This document shows, in pieces, positions 6,606-20,019 of a DNA stretch of 64,000 nucleotides (positions within the stretch are counted from its first letter, which is position 1; each line of letters starts with the position of its first letter). The notes beneath the pieces were generated by a model. That model was not told the DNA's origin. It searched no databases and saw only the letters and a list, made by a program, of their open reading frames with translations. This DNA comes from Kosakonia oryziphila (lineage in GTDB: Bacteria; Pseudomonadota; Gammaproteobacteria; Enterobacterales; Enterobacteriaceae), in assembly GCF_900094795.1 (NCBI RefSeq), contig NZ_FMBC01000007.1, positions 62,001 to 126,000 on the forward strand, given 5' to 3'. The translations under genes and the position numbers were made by a program.

Positions 6606-8258
6606 ATGCGTTTGCCGACAAGCGATCCGTACGCTCCGCACGAATGGGCCACTCACGAAAAACCCACGTTGTTGGGTTCTCCCTCAACGCCTTACCACAG
6701 TACGCCGCGCCGTATTGCCTACGGTATTGTTGGCCTGCTGGTCTGTTTGACCGGCGCGCTCGGCAATGCAATGGTGACGGCCAACCTGCAAAACCTTCAG
6801 GGCACGTTCGCGGCCTGGTCAACGGAAATCGCCTGGCTGCCTGCGGTATATGTGATGACCAACGCCTCTATCAACCTGCTGCTGGTAAAGTTCCGCCAGC
6901 AGTATGGGCTGCGCGCCTTTACGGAAGGATTTCTGGTGCTGTATGTGTTGGTAGCCTTTTGTCACCTGTTTATTAACGATCTCAGTTCGGCGATGTTTGT
7001 ACGCGCCGCACACGGCATGGTTGCCGCCGCGCTCAGTTCGCTCGGCATTTACTATCAGATCCAGGCGTGGCCAGCAAAGCATCGTCTGAAGGCGTTAACC
7101 ATTGGTATTACGGGTTCGTCACTGGCGATCCCAATGGCCCGCCTCTTCTCCAGCGAACTGCTACAGCTTAATGAGTGGCGTGGGCTTTATCTGTTTGAAC
7201 TGGGGCTGGCACTCATCTCCCTGGGCTGCGTGATCGCCCTGAAATTGCCGCCGGGTGATCGTAAAAAAGTATTCGAAAAGAAGGATTTCATCACCTTCTT
7301 TCTGCTGGCCCCGGGCATAGCGCTGCTGTGCGCGGTGTTATCGCTGGGTCGCCTCGACTGGTGGTTCGAAGCACCCTGGATTGGCTGGGCGCTGGCGGCT
7401 GCGGTGGTTCTGATCATTTCTGCCATTGTGTTTGAGCATAACCGCAGTAACCCGCTGCTCAATACTCGCTGGCTTTCCAGTGGCAGTATTGTGCGTTTGG
7501 GACTGATTATGCTGTTGATCCGCATCGTGCTGGCAGAGCAGAACACCGGCGTTTTCGGCTGGCTACAATACGTGGGATTGCAGAATGATCAGATGACGAA
7601 ACTGGCATGGTCGATCCTGACGGGAATCATCTGCGGCATTGCCGCCAGTTGCCTGACTATCAAGCCCCAGCGGCTGGCGTGGCCGATTGTCACCTCGCTG
7701 GTGTTAATGATTATCGCCTCGCTGATGGACAGCCACTCCACCAGTCTTACGCGACCTAACCAGCTCATCATCAGCCAGTTTTTACTCGGTTTTGCCAGCG
7801 CCTTTTTTATTGCGCCAGCGATGCTCGCAGGCATTGGCGGCGTGATAGCTGAGCCGCGAAATCTGGTCAGCTTTTCTGTGCTGTTCGGCATGAGCCAGAA
7901 CATTGGCGGCCTGCTAGGCTCGGCAATCCTCGGTACGTTCCAGACATGGCGCGAGAAATACCACTCCAGCCTGCTCGCCGACCAACTCACTACCCTTAAT
8001 CCGCTGGTGAATGAGCGATTGCAGCTCTACAGCCAGATGTACCAGAGCATGCTCGGCGACAGTTCGCTATTGAGCACCCAGGCCGTGACGCAACTGCAAA
8101 CGGTCTCTACGCTGGAAGCCAACATTCTGGCCTACAACGATACCTATCTGCTGACGGCCAGTATCGCCGCCGCCACGCTTATCTGGATTTTATGGCGTTT
8201 GTTGCGTCTGAATATTACCGCACGCCTCGCGTTAAAGCGGGCGACTGGAAGCAAATAA
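6606..8258 (+). CDS. MFS drug efflux transporter, DHA2/EmrB type
   Basis: A 550-residue polytopic inner-membrane protein with about 14 hydrophobic helices and a long soluble insert near the C-terminus, the size of DHA2 (EmrB/QacA) proton-driven exporters. The N-terminal 30 residues are hydrophilic (MRLPTSDPYAPHEW). The first helix carries LTGALGNAMVTANLQNLQ, comparable to the motif around the entry to helix 1 in EmrB. It is the first gene of a three-gene tripartite pump: the adaptor follows after 19 bp. The start ATG 6606 has a weak GAGG upstream. E. coli K-12 has no orthologue at this site. Substrate unknown. Confidence 0.85.
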   Translation: MRLPTSDPYAPHEWATHEKPTLLGSPSTPYHSTPRRIAYGIVGLLVCLTGALGNAMVTANLQNLQGTFAAWSTEIAWLPAVYVMTNASINLLLVKFRQQYGLRAFTEGFLVLYVLVAFCHLFINDLSSAMFVRAAHGMVAAALSSLGIYYQIQAWPAKHRLKALTIGITGSSLAIPMARLFSSELLQLNEWRGLYLFELGLALISLGCVIALKLPPGDRKKVFEKKDFITFFLLAPGIALLCAVLSLGRLDWWFEAPWIGWALAAAVVLIISAIVFEHNRSNPLLNTRWLSSGSIVRLGLIMLLIRIVLAEQNTGVFGWLQYVGLQNDQMTKLAWSILTGIICGIAASCLTIKPQRLAWPIVTSLVLMIIASLMDSHSTSLTRPNQLIISQFLLGFASAFFIAPAMLAGIGGVIAEPRNLVSFSVLFGMSQNIGGLLGSAILGTFQTWREKYHSSLLADQLTTLNPLVNERLQLYSQMYQSMLGDSSLLSTQAVTQLQTVSTLEANILAYNDTYLLTASIAAATLIWILWRLLRLNITARLALKRATGSK

Positions 8259-8277
8259 TAATGTTACTGGAGTGTTT

Positions 8278-9360
8278 ATGAGCCAGCAGGATGCCGCCAA
8301 AGAGCGCGCCAGCACCCGCAATAATGTTCGCATTGTTTCCCTCTTTACCGCCGCCGCCATTGGCCTCGTCGGTGTGCTGGTGATCCTCTATGCGTGGCAA
8401 TTGCCGCCGTTCACCCGCCATATAGAATTTACCGACAACGCTTATGTGCGCGGGCAAACCACCTTTATCAGCCCGCAGGTCAATGGCTATATCACCGAGG
8501 TACCGGTACAGGATTTTGTCTGGTTGAAGAAAGGCGATCTGATTATGCAGATCGACGATCGCATTTATCGCCAGCGTGTGGATCAGGCCAAAGCAACGCT
8601 GGCGATGAAAAAAGCCGCGCTGGCCAATAATCTTCAGCAGCGCAAAAGCGCAGAAGCGGTGATTGAACGTAACAAAGCGGCGCTGGCCAGCGCCAAAGCG
8701 CAGGATCTGAAATCACAGGCGGATTTAAAACGCGTCAAAGCGTTGACTGCCGACGGTTCGTTGTCAATTCGTGAGCGCGATGCCGCCCTTGCGACAGCGG
8801 CGCAAAACACCGCCAGTATCGCGCAGGCTGAAGCGACGCTGGAGATGTCGCGCCAGGATCTGCAAACCACAATCGTCAATCGTGCTTCACTGCAAGCGGA
8901 TGTGGAAAACGCCGAGGCGGCGCTGGAACTGGCACAAATCGACCTGCAAAACACCCGCATTGTCGCCCCACAAGATGGGCAACTGGGGCAAATCAGCGTG
9001 CGGCTTGGCGCGTATGTCACTGCCGGTACGCACCTTACTTCGTTGGTTCCGTCACAGCGCTGGGTGATCGCTAATCTGAAAGAGACGCAACTGGCGGATG
9101 TCGTCGTCGGCCAGCCAGTACGTTTTACGGTAGATGCGCTCGATGGCCGTAATTATCACGGCCGTGTCGAGAGTCTCTCCCCGGCAACGGGCGTTGAATT
9201 CAGCGCTATCAGCCCGGATAACGCTACCGGTAATTTCGTTAAAATCGCCCAGCGTATTCCGGTGCGCATTCAGGTTGACGGTAACGAAGATGATATTGCC
9301 CGCCTGCGTCCTGGGATGTCGGTACAGGTGTACATCGATACCCGGGAGTCGCAAAAATGA
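8278..9360 (+). CDS. HlyD/EmrA-family periplasmic adaptor
   Basis: A 360-residue membrane-fusion protein. One N-terminal membrane helix (about residues 23-44) is followed by a lipoyl-like half (DNAYVRGQTTFISPQVNGYI), a long alpha-hairpin rich in Ala/Gln/Lys (about 85-210), and the second lipoyl half (TRIVAPQDGQLGQISVRLG). It bridges the MFS pump and outer-membrane factor. ATG 8278 has GGAG five bases upstream; an in-frame GTG at 8272 is less likely. Its stop overlaps the next start (ATGA, 9357-9360), implying translational coupling. Confidence 0.88.
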   Translation: MSQQDAAKERASTRNNVRIVSLFTAAAIGLVGVLVILYAWQLPPFTRHIEFTDNAYVRGQTTFISPQVNGYITEVPVQDFVWLKKGDLIMQIDDRIYRQRVDQAKATLAMKKAALANNLQQRKSAEAVIERNKAALASAKAQDLKSQADLKRVKALTADGSLSIRERDAALATAAQNTASIAQAEATLEMSRQDLQTTIVNRASLQADVENAEAALELAQIDLQNTRIVAPQDGQLGQISVRLGAYVTAGTHLTSLVPSQRWVIANLKETQLADVVVGQPVRFTVDALDGRNYHGRVESLSPATGVEFSAISPDNATGNFVKIAQRIPVRIQVDGNEDDIARLRPGMSVQVYIDTRESQK

Positions 9361-10733
9361 GGCGCCTCTCGCTCTTTCTTGCCCTCGCCTTTACGCTGGC
9401 GGGCTGCCAGTCTGCTGATGTGCAACAGGCTCAACCGACATTGCAAATTCCGGCCGCCTGGCGCAACGCCAGCGGCCCGATCAGTAAAACAGATAGCGTC
9501 TGGTGGCGCAGTTTTCATGACAGCCAGCTTAACCGTTATGTTGATCAGGCGCTACACTATAACAGCGACGTGCTGATTGCCCGCGAACGGGTCAACGAGT
9601 ACCAGGCGCGGGTTTATGCCACCAACAGCGCGCTGTTCCCGGAACTTGATGCCGGGATTTCTGGCACGCGCGCGCGTTCACAATCAGCAGCGACCGGTTT
9701 GCCGATTCACAGCACCCTCTATAAAGGCAGCCTGACGGCCAGCTACGATGTTGATATCTGGGGCGCGAACCGCAGCGCCGCACGCGCAGCGGATGCCTCT
9801 CTGGCTGCGCAGAAAGCGGCGGCAGCGGCGGCTGATTTGACCGTCGCCACTAATGTGGCTTCCGGTTATCTCACCTTGTTGTCGCTTGACGAACAATTAC
9901 GCGTCACGCGAGAAACACTCAAAGCCCGGCAAGAAGCGTGGGCTCTTGCCCGTCGCCAGTATGAGACTGGCTATACTTCTCAACTGGAGCTGATGCAGGC
10001 GGATTCCGAACTGCGCGCCACCCGTGCGCAGGTACCAGTGTTACAGCACCAGATAAACCAGCAGGAAAATGCCCTGAGTCTGTTGCTCGGCAGCAACCCT
10101 GGCGCGGTCAGCCGCAACACTTTTGCGCAACTGACGCCGCTGAAACTGCCATCGCAATTACCCTCTTCGCTGTTAAACCGCCGTCCGGATATTGTGCAGG
10201 CACAGCGCCAGCTCGCCGCCGCCGATGCCTCGCTGGCCTCAAAACAGGCGCAACTGCTGCCGTCGCTCAATCTGACGGCGACCGGCAGTATGCAGGACAG
10301 AACCCTGCCGGGCCTGCTTGATAACCCATTACGTTTGTGGAGCCTTGGCGGCAGCATTCTTGCCCCGCTGCTTAACCGCCAGGTGCTGAATGCGCAGGTG
10401 GATGTCTCTATGTCGCAACGGAATCAGGCGCTGTACAGCTACGAGAAAACCGTGCGTAACGCGTTTAAAGAGGTGAATGACAGTCTGGACGCCATCACCC
10501 GCCTTGGCGAGCAACTAGCCGAACTTGAGGGGCAGCAGCAGGTCGCGCAGGAGACGCTACGCATTGCGCAAAACCGTTACAACAATGGGTATTCCGCCTA
10601 TCTGGATGTGCTGGATGCCCAGCGCACCTTGTACTCTGCGCAACTCAGTGCGGTGCAGGTGAAAAATAACCTGTTGCTGGCGCAGGTGGATCTCTACCGG
10701 GCACTGGGAGGTGGCTGGTCCGGAATTGAATGA
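9357..10733 (+). CDS. NodT/OprM-family outer-membrane efflux lipoprotein
   Basis: A 458-residue outer-membrane factor. The signal peptide ends in the lipobox LAGC (Cys 17). Two tandem OEP repeats are visible: the first around residues 55-240 with SYDVDIWGANRSAARAA, the second around 270-450 with LLNRRPDIVQAQRQLAAADA and QNRYNNGYSAYLDVLDAQR. These coiled repeats build a trimeric TolC-like channel. Its presence means the pump need not borrow TolC. It overlaps the adaptor gene by 4 nt and precedes the methyltransferase gene by 24 nt. Confidence 0.9.
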   Translation: MRRLSLFLALAFTLAGCQSADVQQAQPTLQIPAAWRNASGPISKTDSVWWRSFHDSQLNRYVDQALHYNSDVLIARERVNEYQARVYATNSALFPELDAGISGTRARSQSAATGLPIHSTLYKGSLTASYDVDIWGANRSAARAADASLAAQKAAAAAADLTVATNVASGYLTLLSLDEQLRVTRETLKARQEAWALARRQYETGYTSQLELMQADSELRATRAQVPVLQHQINQQENALSLLLGSNPGAVSRNTFAQLTPLKLPSQLPSSLLNRRPDIVQAQRQLAAADASLASKQAQLLPSLNLTATGSMQDRTLPGLLDNPLRLWSLGGSILAPLLNRQVLNAQVDVSMSQRNQALYSYEKTVRNAFKEVNDSLDAITRLGEQLAELEGQQQVAQETLRIAQNRYNNGYSAYLDVLDAQRTLYSAQLSAVQVKNNLLLAQVDLYRALGGGWSGIE

Positions 10734-10757
10734 ATTTGACTAATCAGGAGTGATGTT

Positions 10758-11420
10758 ATGCAGCAGAAGTGGTCCGAAGTTGATGAATACTTAGCGCAAA
10801 AACTGATCCCGCAAGATGAGGTCTTAGAGCAGGTACTGGCGAATAACCAGCGCGCCGGGCTTCCGGCGATTGATGTCTCGCCCATGCAGGGGCAATTACT
10901 GGCACTGTTAGTCCGTATGGTACGGGCAAAGCGAATTCTGGAAATTGGTACGCTTGGCGGTTATAGCACGCTGTGGATGGCGCGCGAACTGCCGATAAAC
11001 GGCGAACTGTTAACCCTGGAGGCTGAGCCGCTGCATGCGGCGATTGCCCGCGAAAATATGCATCTTGCTGGAGTAGCGAACCTGGTTACCGTCGCGGAAG
11101 GCCCGGCATTGCAGACGCTGGAGAATCTCGGCGAGCGTCCGCCGTTCGATCTGATCTTTATTGATGCCGATAAGCCCAATAACCCCAGCTATCTGAAATG
11201 GGCGCTGCACTATTCTCGTCCCGGTACGTTGATTATTGGCGATAACGTGGTGCGCAACGGGGAAGTGACCAATCCAACCTCCACCGATGCCAGCGTGCAG
11301 GGCGTGCGTAAATTTATTGATATGTTAGGCAATGATCCGCGCCTGACGGTGACGTCCATGCAGACCGTCGGCGTGAAGGGCTGGGACGGCTTTACGCTGG
11401 CCTGGGTAAACGCCATCTAA
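10758..11420 (+). CDS. SAM-dependent O-methyltransferase (caffeoyl-CoA OMT-like)
   Basis: A 220-residue class I methyltransferase. Motif I is ILEIGTLGGYSTLWMA (about residues 60-75), the ribose-binding acid sits in LLTLEAEP, and the metal/catalytic Asp region is LIFIDADKPNNPSYLKWA followed by GDNVVRNG, all characteristic of the cation-dependent OMT family (PF01596). It is cytoplasmic. A clear AGGAG lies 7 nt before ATG 10758. Spacing of 24 nt after the efflux genes suggests one transcript, so methylation of a small phenolic or catechol compound may be coupled to its export; that link is inference. Confidence 0.85.
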   Translation: MQQKWSEVDEYLAQKLIPQDEVLEQVLANNQRAGLPAIDVSPMQGQLLALLVRMVRAKRILEIGTLGGYSTLWMARELPINGELLTLEAEPLHAAIARENMHLAGVANLVTVAEGPALQTLENLGERPPFDLIFIDADKPNNPSYLKWALHYSRPGTLIIGDNVVRNGEVTNPTSTDASVQGVRKFIDMLGNDPRLTVTSMQTVGVKGWDGFTLAWVNAI

Positions 11421-11422
11421 AA

Positions 11423-11455
11423 AGGCCGGATAGCGGCTAACGCCCTGTCCGGCCT
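11423..11455 (+). repeat. REP-like hairpin between converging genes
   Basis: AGGCCGGA (11423-11430) and TCCGGCCT (11448-11455) pair perfectly around GCGGCTAACGCC. This is a REP-type element just after the methyltransferase stop and may end both this transcript and hrpA. Confidence 0.55.
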
Positions 11456-11493
11456 GGAAGCAGCAAACCGTACATCTCATAAGCGCAGCGCCT

Positions 11494-16200
<4,707 letters not shown>

Positions 16201-16350
16201 GATATTCTCCCTCTCACCGTCCAGTGGGAGGGGGGTTCCCCGCTCTACCTTGCCCTATAGCGCTTCGTCGCTGTCAGTATCGTTTGTAAAAAACCATCGA
16301 ACTGTTCGCCTTGCCCGGGAAAGATGTCATGAAGCACCTCAGTGATAAAA

Positions 16351-16689
16351 TCAATGCGCCACTGACGATTTCTTCAGCCATTTACCGTTAATGCCCTGCA
16401 CATACTCGCCGGGCTGGGCGCGTTCCACCAGTTTCTGGCCCGCCATTTTCGCCACATCATCAACGGAAATGTTGTTGCGATCGGCCAGTTGCTGGTAGCT
16501 TTCGGCACGCGCTTTGTTAATGCGATCCACCAGTGCCAGCGTCTCTTTATCGTGGCTTACCGGCGCGACATAACCGGTTAAGGTTTCCCCCACCCGACCT
16601 TGTGAGCGGGCTTCATCGAGCGTCAATGCCTGCGCAGTTGTACTGGCGAGGCTCAGCGTCAGCAATACCATCAGCACTCGTTTTTTCAT
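16351..16689 (-). CDS. ydbL: YdbL, DUF1318 periplasmic protein
   Basis: A 112-residue secreted protein with signal peptide MKKRVLMVLLTLSLASTTAQA. The body SQGRVGETLTGYVAPV and KARAESYQQLADRNNISVDDVAKMAGQK is the DUF1318 pattern. It is the last gene of ydbH-ynbE-ydbL, starting 10 nt after ynbE ends. In E. coli YdbL acts as a partner or chaperone limiting YnbE polymerisation in the YdbH envelope-bridge machine. The C-terminus (WLKKSSVAH) looks slightly different from other YdbL ends as I remember them. Confidence 0.92.
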   Translation of the reverse strand: MKKRVLMVLLTLSLASTTAQALTLDEARSQGRVGETLTGYVAPVSHDKETLALVDRINKARAESYQQLADRNNISVDDVAKMAGQKLVERAQPGEYVQGINGKWLKKSSVAH

Positions 16690-16699
16690 TATGATTGCC

Positions 16700-16891
16700 T
16701 CAGAACAGATCGCTGCGCGATTTCAGCAGGGTTTCAACATCTTTATCCACTTTGATATGGATTTCATGCTCGATCTTCACATTCATATTGATGGTGATCG
16801 GCTCTTTCGGTGCCGCCACCTCGATGCGCGGCGTGCAACCAGCCAGCAAGGTGGTGATTGCCAGCACTGGCACGGCTATCGGGGTTTTCAT
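16700..16891 (-). CDS. ynbE: Outer-membrane lipoprotein YnbE
   Basis: A 63-residue lipoprotein. Lipobox LAGC with TPRIEVAAPKEPITINMNVKIEHE behind it is the strongly conserved YnbE core. In E. coli it forms beta-sheet stacks with the C-terminus of YdbH to make a bridge from inner to outer membrane for phospholipid transport. It overlaps the ydbH stop by 4 nt (ATGA, 16888-16891), so translation is likely coupled. Confidence 0.95.
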   Translation of the reverse strand: MKTPIAVPVLAITTLLAGCTPRIEVAAPKEPITINMNVKIEHEIHIKVDKDVETLLKSRSDLF

Positions 16892-19527
16892 TGTTTTTCC
16901 TCACACTTTTCGCCCTTCGCACAGCGCACCTGGGGAAGCGCGGCATGTTGCTCAAGCCATGACTTCAAATTGTCGCCAAAACGTAAACTGCGCCATAAGG
17001 TAAAAACGTTTTCCTCATGGGTATAGTTCAAATTCACGGTGCTGCTCTTCCCTTCAACATAGCTGGTGCCACGAATGGCAGCCCGCATTTTTAACACGCC
17101 AAGATTATCCAGATCTATCTTTGTCCATGAACGGGAAATTTCCATATAGCGCAACCAGTTGATAGCCGAGCCCGCCGTTATATTGTCGTTCACCACAGCA
17201 TCCGCAGTATCTTTGTCGATACGCAGCGTCATCGGGCCTGGATTGTGCAGCCAGCCGTCCTTAATTATCCATTGCGGATTATCCAGCCACAGCGGCAGCG
17301 CGCCGTCAAAAGGCCCGGAGAGCGCAAACTGCTTCGGATTCACCGCGCTTATCAGCTCGCTGGACGAAATATGGTTGATGCGCACCAGCGCCGGATCGTG
17401 CTGCGGCATGCGCAATTGCTGCATGGTCACTTTACCGCCGAGCATATCAACGCTGACATCGCTCAAAATGAGCGGGTTTTCTTCGCTCCACGGCCAGGAG
17501 CCCTGTAAATCAGCGGTGATATTTTTGGCTGTCACCTGGTTAACAATTTCGCCAATACGCAGTGATACCGGTCTGCGGGTACCCAGTTGCCAGGCAGCAT
17601 TGCGGTAGCGGAATGGCAACACAAAATCAACGCCGCTGATTTCATTATCCGGCGTCCAGACGCTGCCGCTTTTCAGCACGCCGTGCCCGCCAGCTTCAAA
17701 ACCTTGCCCGGCCGCCGCAGAAAACGCCACCTGAGCGTAGAGCGAGCCATCGAGCAGCTTCATCTTCCAGTCTGGTGGGATCAATGGCTGGAAAACGCTG
17801 AGCGACTGGCGCGGCCACCAGGCCTGCCCGCGTAATCTTTCGCCGTCCCAGCGGCCATTCACCTGCACAGGGCCGATGACATTGGCACTCAGGGCACCTT
17901 TAAACTGAAAATCGGTGGGATTGGCGCCATCGACGCTGAATTTAAGTTGCGAGGCGGGCAAATGGCTGCCGCCGCTAAAGGTTGTTTGTCCGGCATCCAG
18001 CACCAACGCGCCGCTGAATTTCGGCTTCTTCTCATCCCGTACCCATTTAACCGGCGCATCCAGCACCAGCCGGGGCGCGCTGATTTGCATCGCACCGTAC
18101 TGAAGTTGATCAAAACCGGTTGAAAGATCGGTCAGCGTGATGGTGTTGCCCTGCCACTGACCGCGACCGGCAACGTCCCAGCGCGCATTCATCGGCGTAA
18201 AATCACCATCCCCCCAGTAACGCCAGCACCACTCGCCATTATCTGGCAAAAAATTCTGTGCCTGCCCGTCAAGATGCAGGAGAAAATCGCCCATCACATT
18301 GTCGTGCGCGCGAAGAATAGCCTGCAAACGCCCATCGACGCCCTGCCGGGTCAGTTTTACGCCCGCCAGCGGCCAGCGCACCTCATCAATATTCAGTGAA
18401 TCGATTACCCGCCCGCGCGAACGCAGCAGTGCGCCAGGCGTAAAGGTCAGTTGCGGTTCATCAAAACTGCCGCTCAGTTGCGCCGGTAATACGGCGTAAA
18501 ACACCAGATCGCCCTGCTTCGCTTCTCCGGTCAGTTGCAGCGGCATAGCGCTGTCGATCATGCTTAGACGACCCGGCCCGATTGTCAGCACCGCGTTACC
18601 TTTACCGGCTTTCCCCTGCGTCAGCACGTTCAGCCGACCACTTATCTGCGCCTTATCCAGCCCCTGCTGCCAGTTGTCAATCTTCAGGCCTACATGCCCA
18701 CTCAGCGGAAAACCAGCATACGGCCAGTTCCAACGACCATCGTTGATAGCGAGCTGTTCGTCGTCCACCTGCCAGGGTAAGTCAAGCAACGGATCGCTGC
18801 TATCGCGCGACATAACAATCGTCTGCCCCTGGTTATCGCGCCACTCCATATCAACATCCACCAGACCGGGTTGTTGAGGCAAAGTGATCGTACTTTGCAT
18901 CTGGCCATTTACCGGCCATCCATTTGGGACTGCGGGCAGCGTAAATTCGCCGCCGAGCGTGAATGGCGATTGGTTATCAAACAGATGCAACGCGAGCCGG
19001 TTAACGCTTAGCGCCTGCCCTTGCAGACGGGCCTCAAGCTGCACGCGCCCACCGTTGTAACTTAAGTGCTGAACTTCAGGTGTCAGCGCCAGCGACAGTT
19101 TGCCGCTCCATGATTGCCACGGCGAGACAGTTAACCGATCCACAGTAAGCCAGGTGTAAGGCAGCATCGATTGCCATTCGCTCAGCGTACGCGGCGCGGT
19201 TGATGGCGCGTCGTTTGCAGGAAGCTTATTGAGGCAGGCGCTATTGATCGTCAATGTGCCCACGTGCAACTGCCAGCGGCTGGGACGGGTAAGCTCAGCA
19301 TTCTGGAGCCACGCCAGTTGGCAATCGTCAACCCAGTAGCGCAGATCAGGAATAATCAGTGAAAGGCGGGTAAAGCGCGGACGCTCTTCCAGTGCGATGC
19401 GCGTACCAACAGGCAACCAGATCCCGGCAATGGTCGGCACCCATTGCGCCAGCGTCATCAGCAACGTTAGCGGCAGCAGTATCAATAATAAAACCAGTGC
19501 GATGGCGGCTTTGTATTTACCCTTCAT
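16888..19527 (-). CDS. ydbH: AsmA-like envelope bridge protein YdbH
   Basis: 879 residues, the length of E. coli YdbH. An N-terminal membrane anchor (YKAAIALVLLLILLPLTLLM) is followed by a long beta-rich periplasmic region built of repeating hydrophobic strands, as in TamB and YhdP. These three act redundantly in phospholipid movement to the outer membrane. First gene of the operon with ynbE and ydbL. The C-terminal Cys-rich end (VRCAKGEKCEEKQ) overlaps ynbE. No breaks are seen. Confidence 0.95.
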   Translation of the reverse strand: MKGKYKAAIALVLLLILLPLTLLMTLAQWVPTIAGIWLPVGTRIALEERPRFTRLSLIIPDLRYWVDDCQLAWLQNAELTRPSRWQLHVGTLTINSACLNKLPANDAPSTAPRTLSEWQSMLPYTWLTVDRLTVSPWQSWSGKLSLALTPEVQHLSYNGGRVQLEARLQGQALSVNRLALHLFDNQSPFTLGGEFTLPAVPNGWPVNGQMQSTITLPQQPGLVDVDMEWRDNQGQTIVMSRDSSDPLLDLPWQVDDEQLAINDGRWNWPYAGFPLSGHVGLKIDNWQQGLDKAQISGRLNVLTQGKAGKGNAVLTIGPGRLSMIDSAMPLQLTGEAKQGDLVFYAVLPAQLSGSFDEPQLTFTPGALLRSRGRVIDSLNIDEVRWPLAGVKLTRQGVDGRLQAILRAHDNVMGDFLLHLDGQAQNFLPDNGEWCWRYWGDGDFTPMNARWDVAGRGQWQGNTITLTDLSTGFDQLQYGAMQISAPRLVLDAPVKWVRDEKKPKFSGALVLDAGQTTFSGGSHLPASQLKFSVDGANPTDFQFKGALSANVIGPVQVNGRWDGERLRGQAWWPRQSLSVFQPLIPPDWKMKLLDGSLYAQVAFSAAAGQGFEAGGHGVLKSGSVWTPDNEISGVDFVLPFRYRNAAWQLGTRRPVSLRIGEIVNQVTAKNITADLQGSWPWSEENPLILSDVSVDMLGGKVTMQQLRMPQHDPALVRINHISSSELISAVNPKQFALSGPFDGALPLWLDNPQWIIKDGWLHNPGPMTLRIDKDTADAVVNDNITAGSAINWLRYMEISRSWTKIDLDNLGVLKMRAAIRGTSYVEGKSSTVNLNYTHEENVFTLWRSLRFGDNLKSWLEQHAALPQVRCAKGEKCEEKQ

Positions 19528-19698
19528 GGGCAGCTAATATCCTGATTTATCGTGTGATTAAGCCAATTCTGCCGGATATTGTGACATGTTTAACCACTCT
19601 GTTAAAAGCGTGAGCCGCTTTAATCATAGTCTGGCTGTTGCATTTTCAGTAACAGAGGACGATATTGCTGCGAAATCATTACGCTATAGGTTTAAGGA

Positions 19699-19884
19699 AT
19701 GTTCACTAAAGGTTCTCTGATCCGCGGCTGGTTTGCGGGCGCTACCATTTTCACCTGTTTCACGTTTGGTGATTATCTCAGTGCAAATGTATTTCACGAC
19801 TCGAAAATTCCATGGATTATCAGCGTACTGCTGGCTTTTATCATTAACTGGGCCTCCAACAGCACTCTCAGGCAACTGCGCTAA
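19699..19884 (+). CDS. Small two-helix membrane protein, unknown
   Basis: Unrecognised 61-residue frame with two hydrophobic stretches (GWFAGATIFTCFTFGDYL and WIISVLLAFIINWA) and basic ends, fitting a small inner-membrane hairpin. AAGGA lies directly against the ATG, which is too close for an ideal ribosome site, so either the start or the gene is uncertain. It is divergent from ydbH and upstream of ldhA. Confidence 0.5.
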   Translation: MFTKGSLIRGWFAGATIFTCFTFGDYLSANVFHDSKIPWIISVLLAFIINWASNSTLRQLR

Positions 19885-20019
19885 TACTCTCGGCGCTGCT
19901 GGCAGTTATACTGAGAGCAGACACATTTATCATGCCTGTAGTTATCAATAAAATTTGAAAGTTTACTTAATAATTTTAATTGGTGATAATGCCGACAGGA
20001 AACCGTTGGAGAAAGTCTT

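Noticed and set aside
6527..6976. 149-codon frame starting GTG before the MFS gene
   Set aside because: Overlaps the MFS gene in another frame; its text after 6620 is the out-of-frame shadow of that gene. A short leader peptide at 6527-6600 cannot be excluded.
16245..16364. Minus-strand frame reading RIDFITEVLHDIFPGQ and on to KRYRAR between azoR and ydbL
   Set aside because: It looks protein-like and could be the C-terminal scrap of a regulator, but it has no start, runs into ydbL in another frame and I could not match it to a family.
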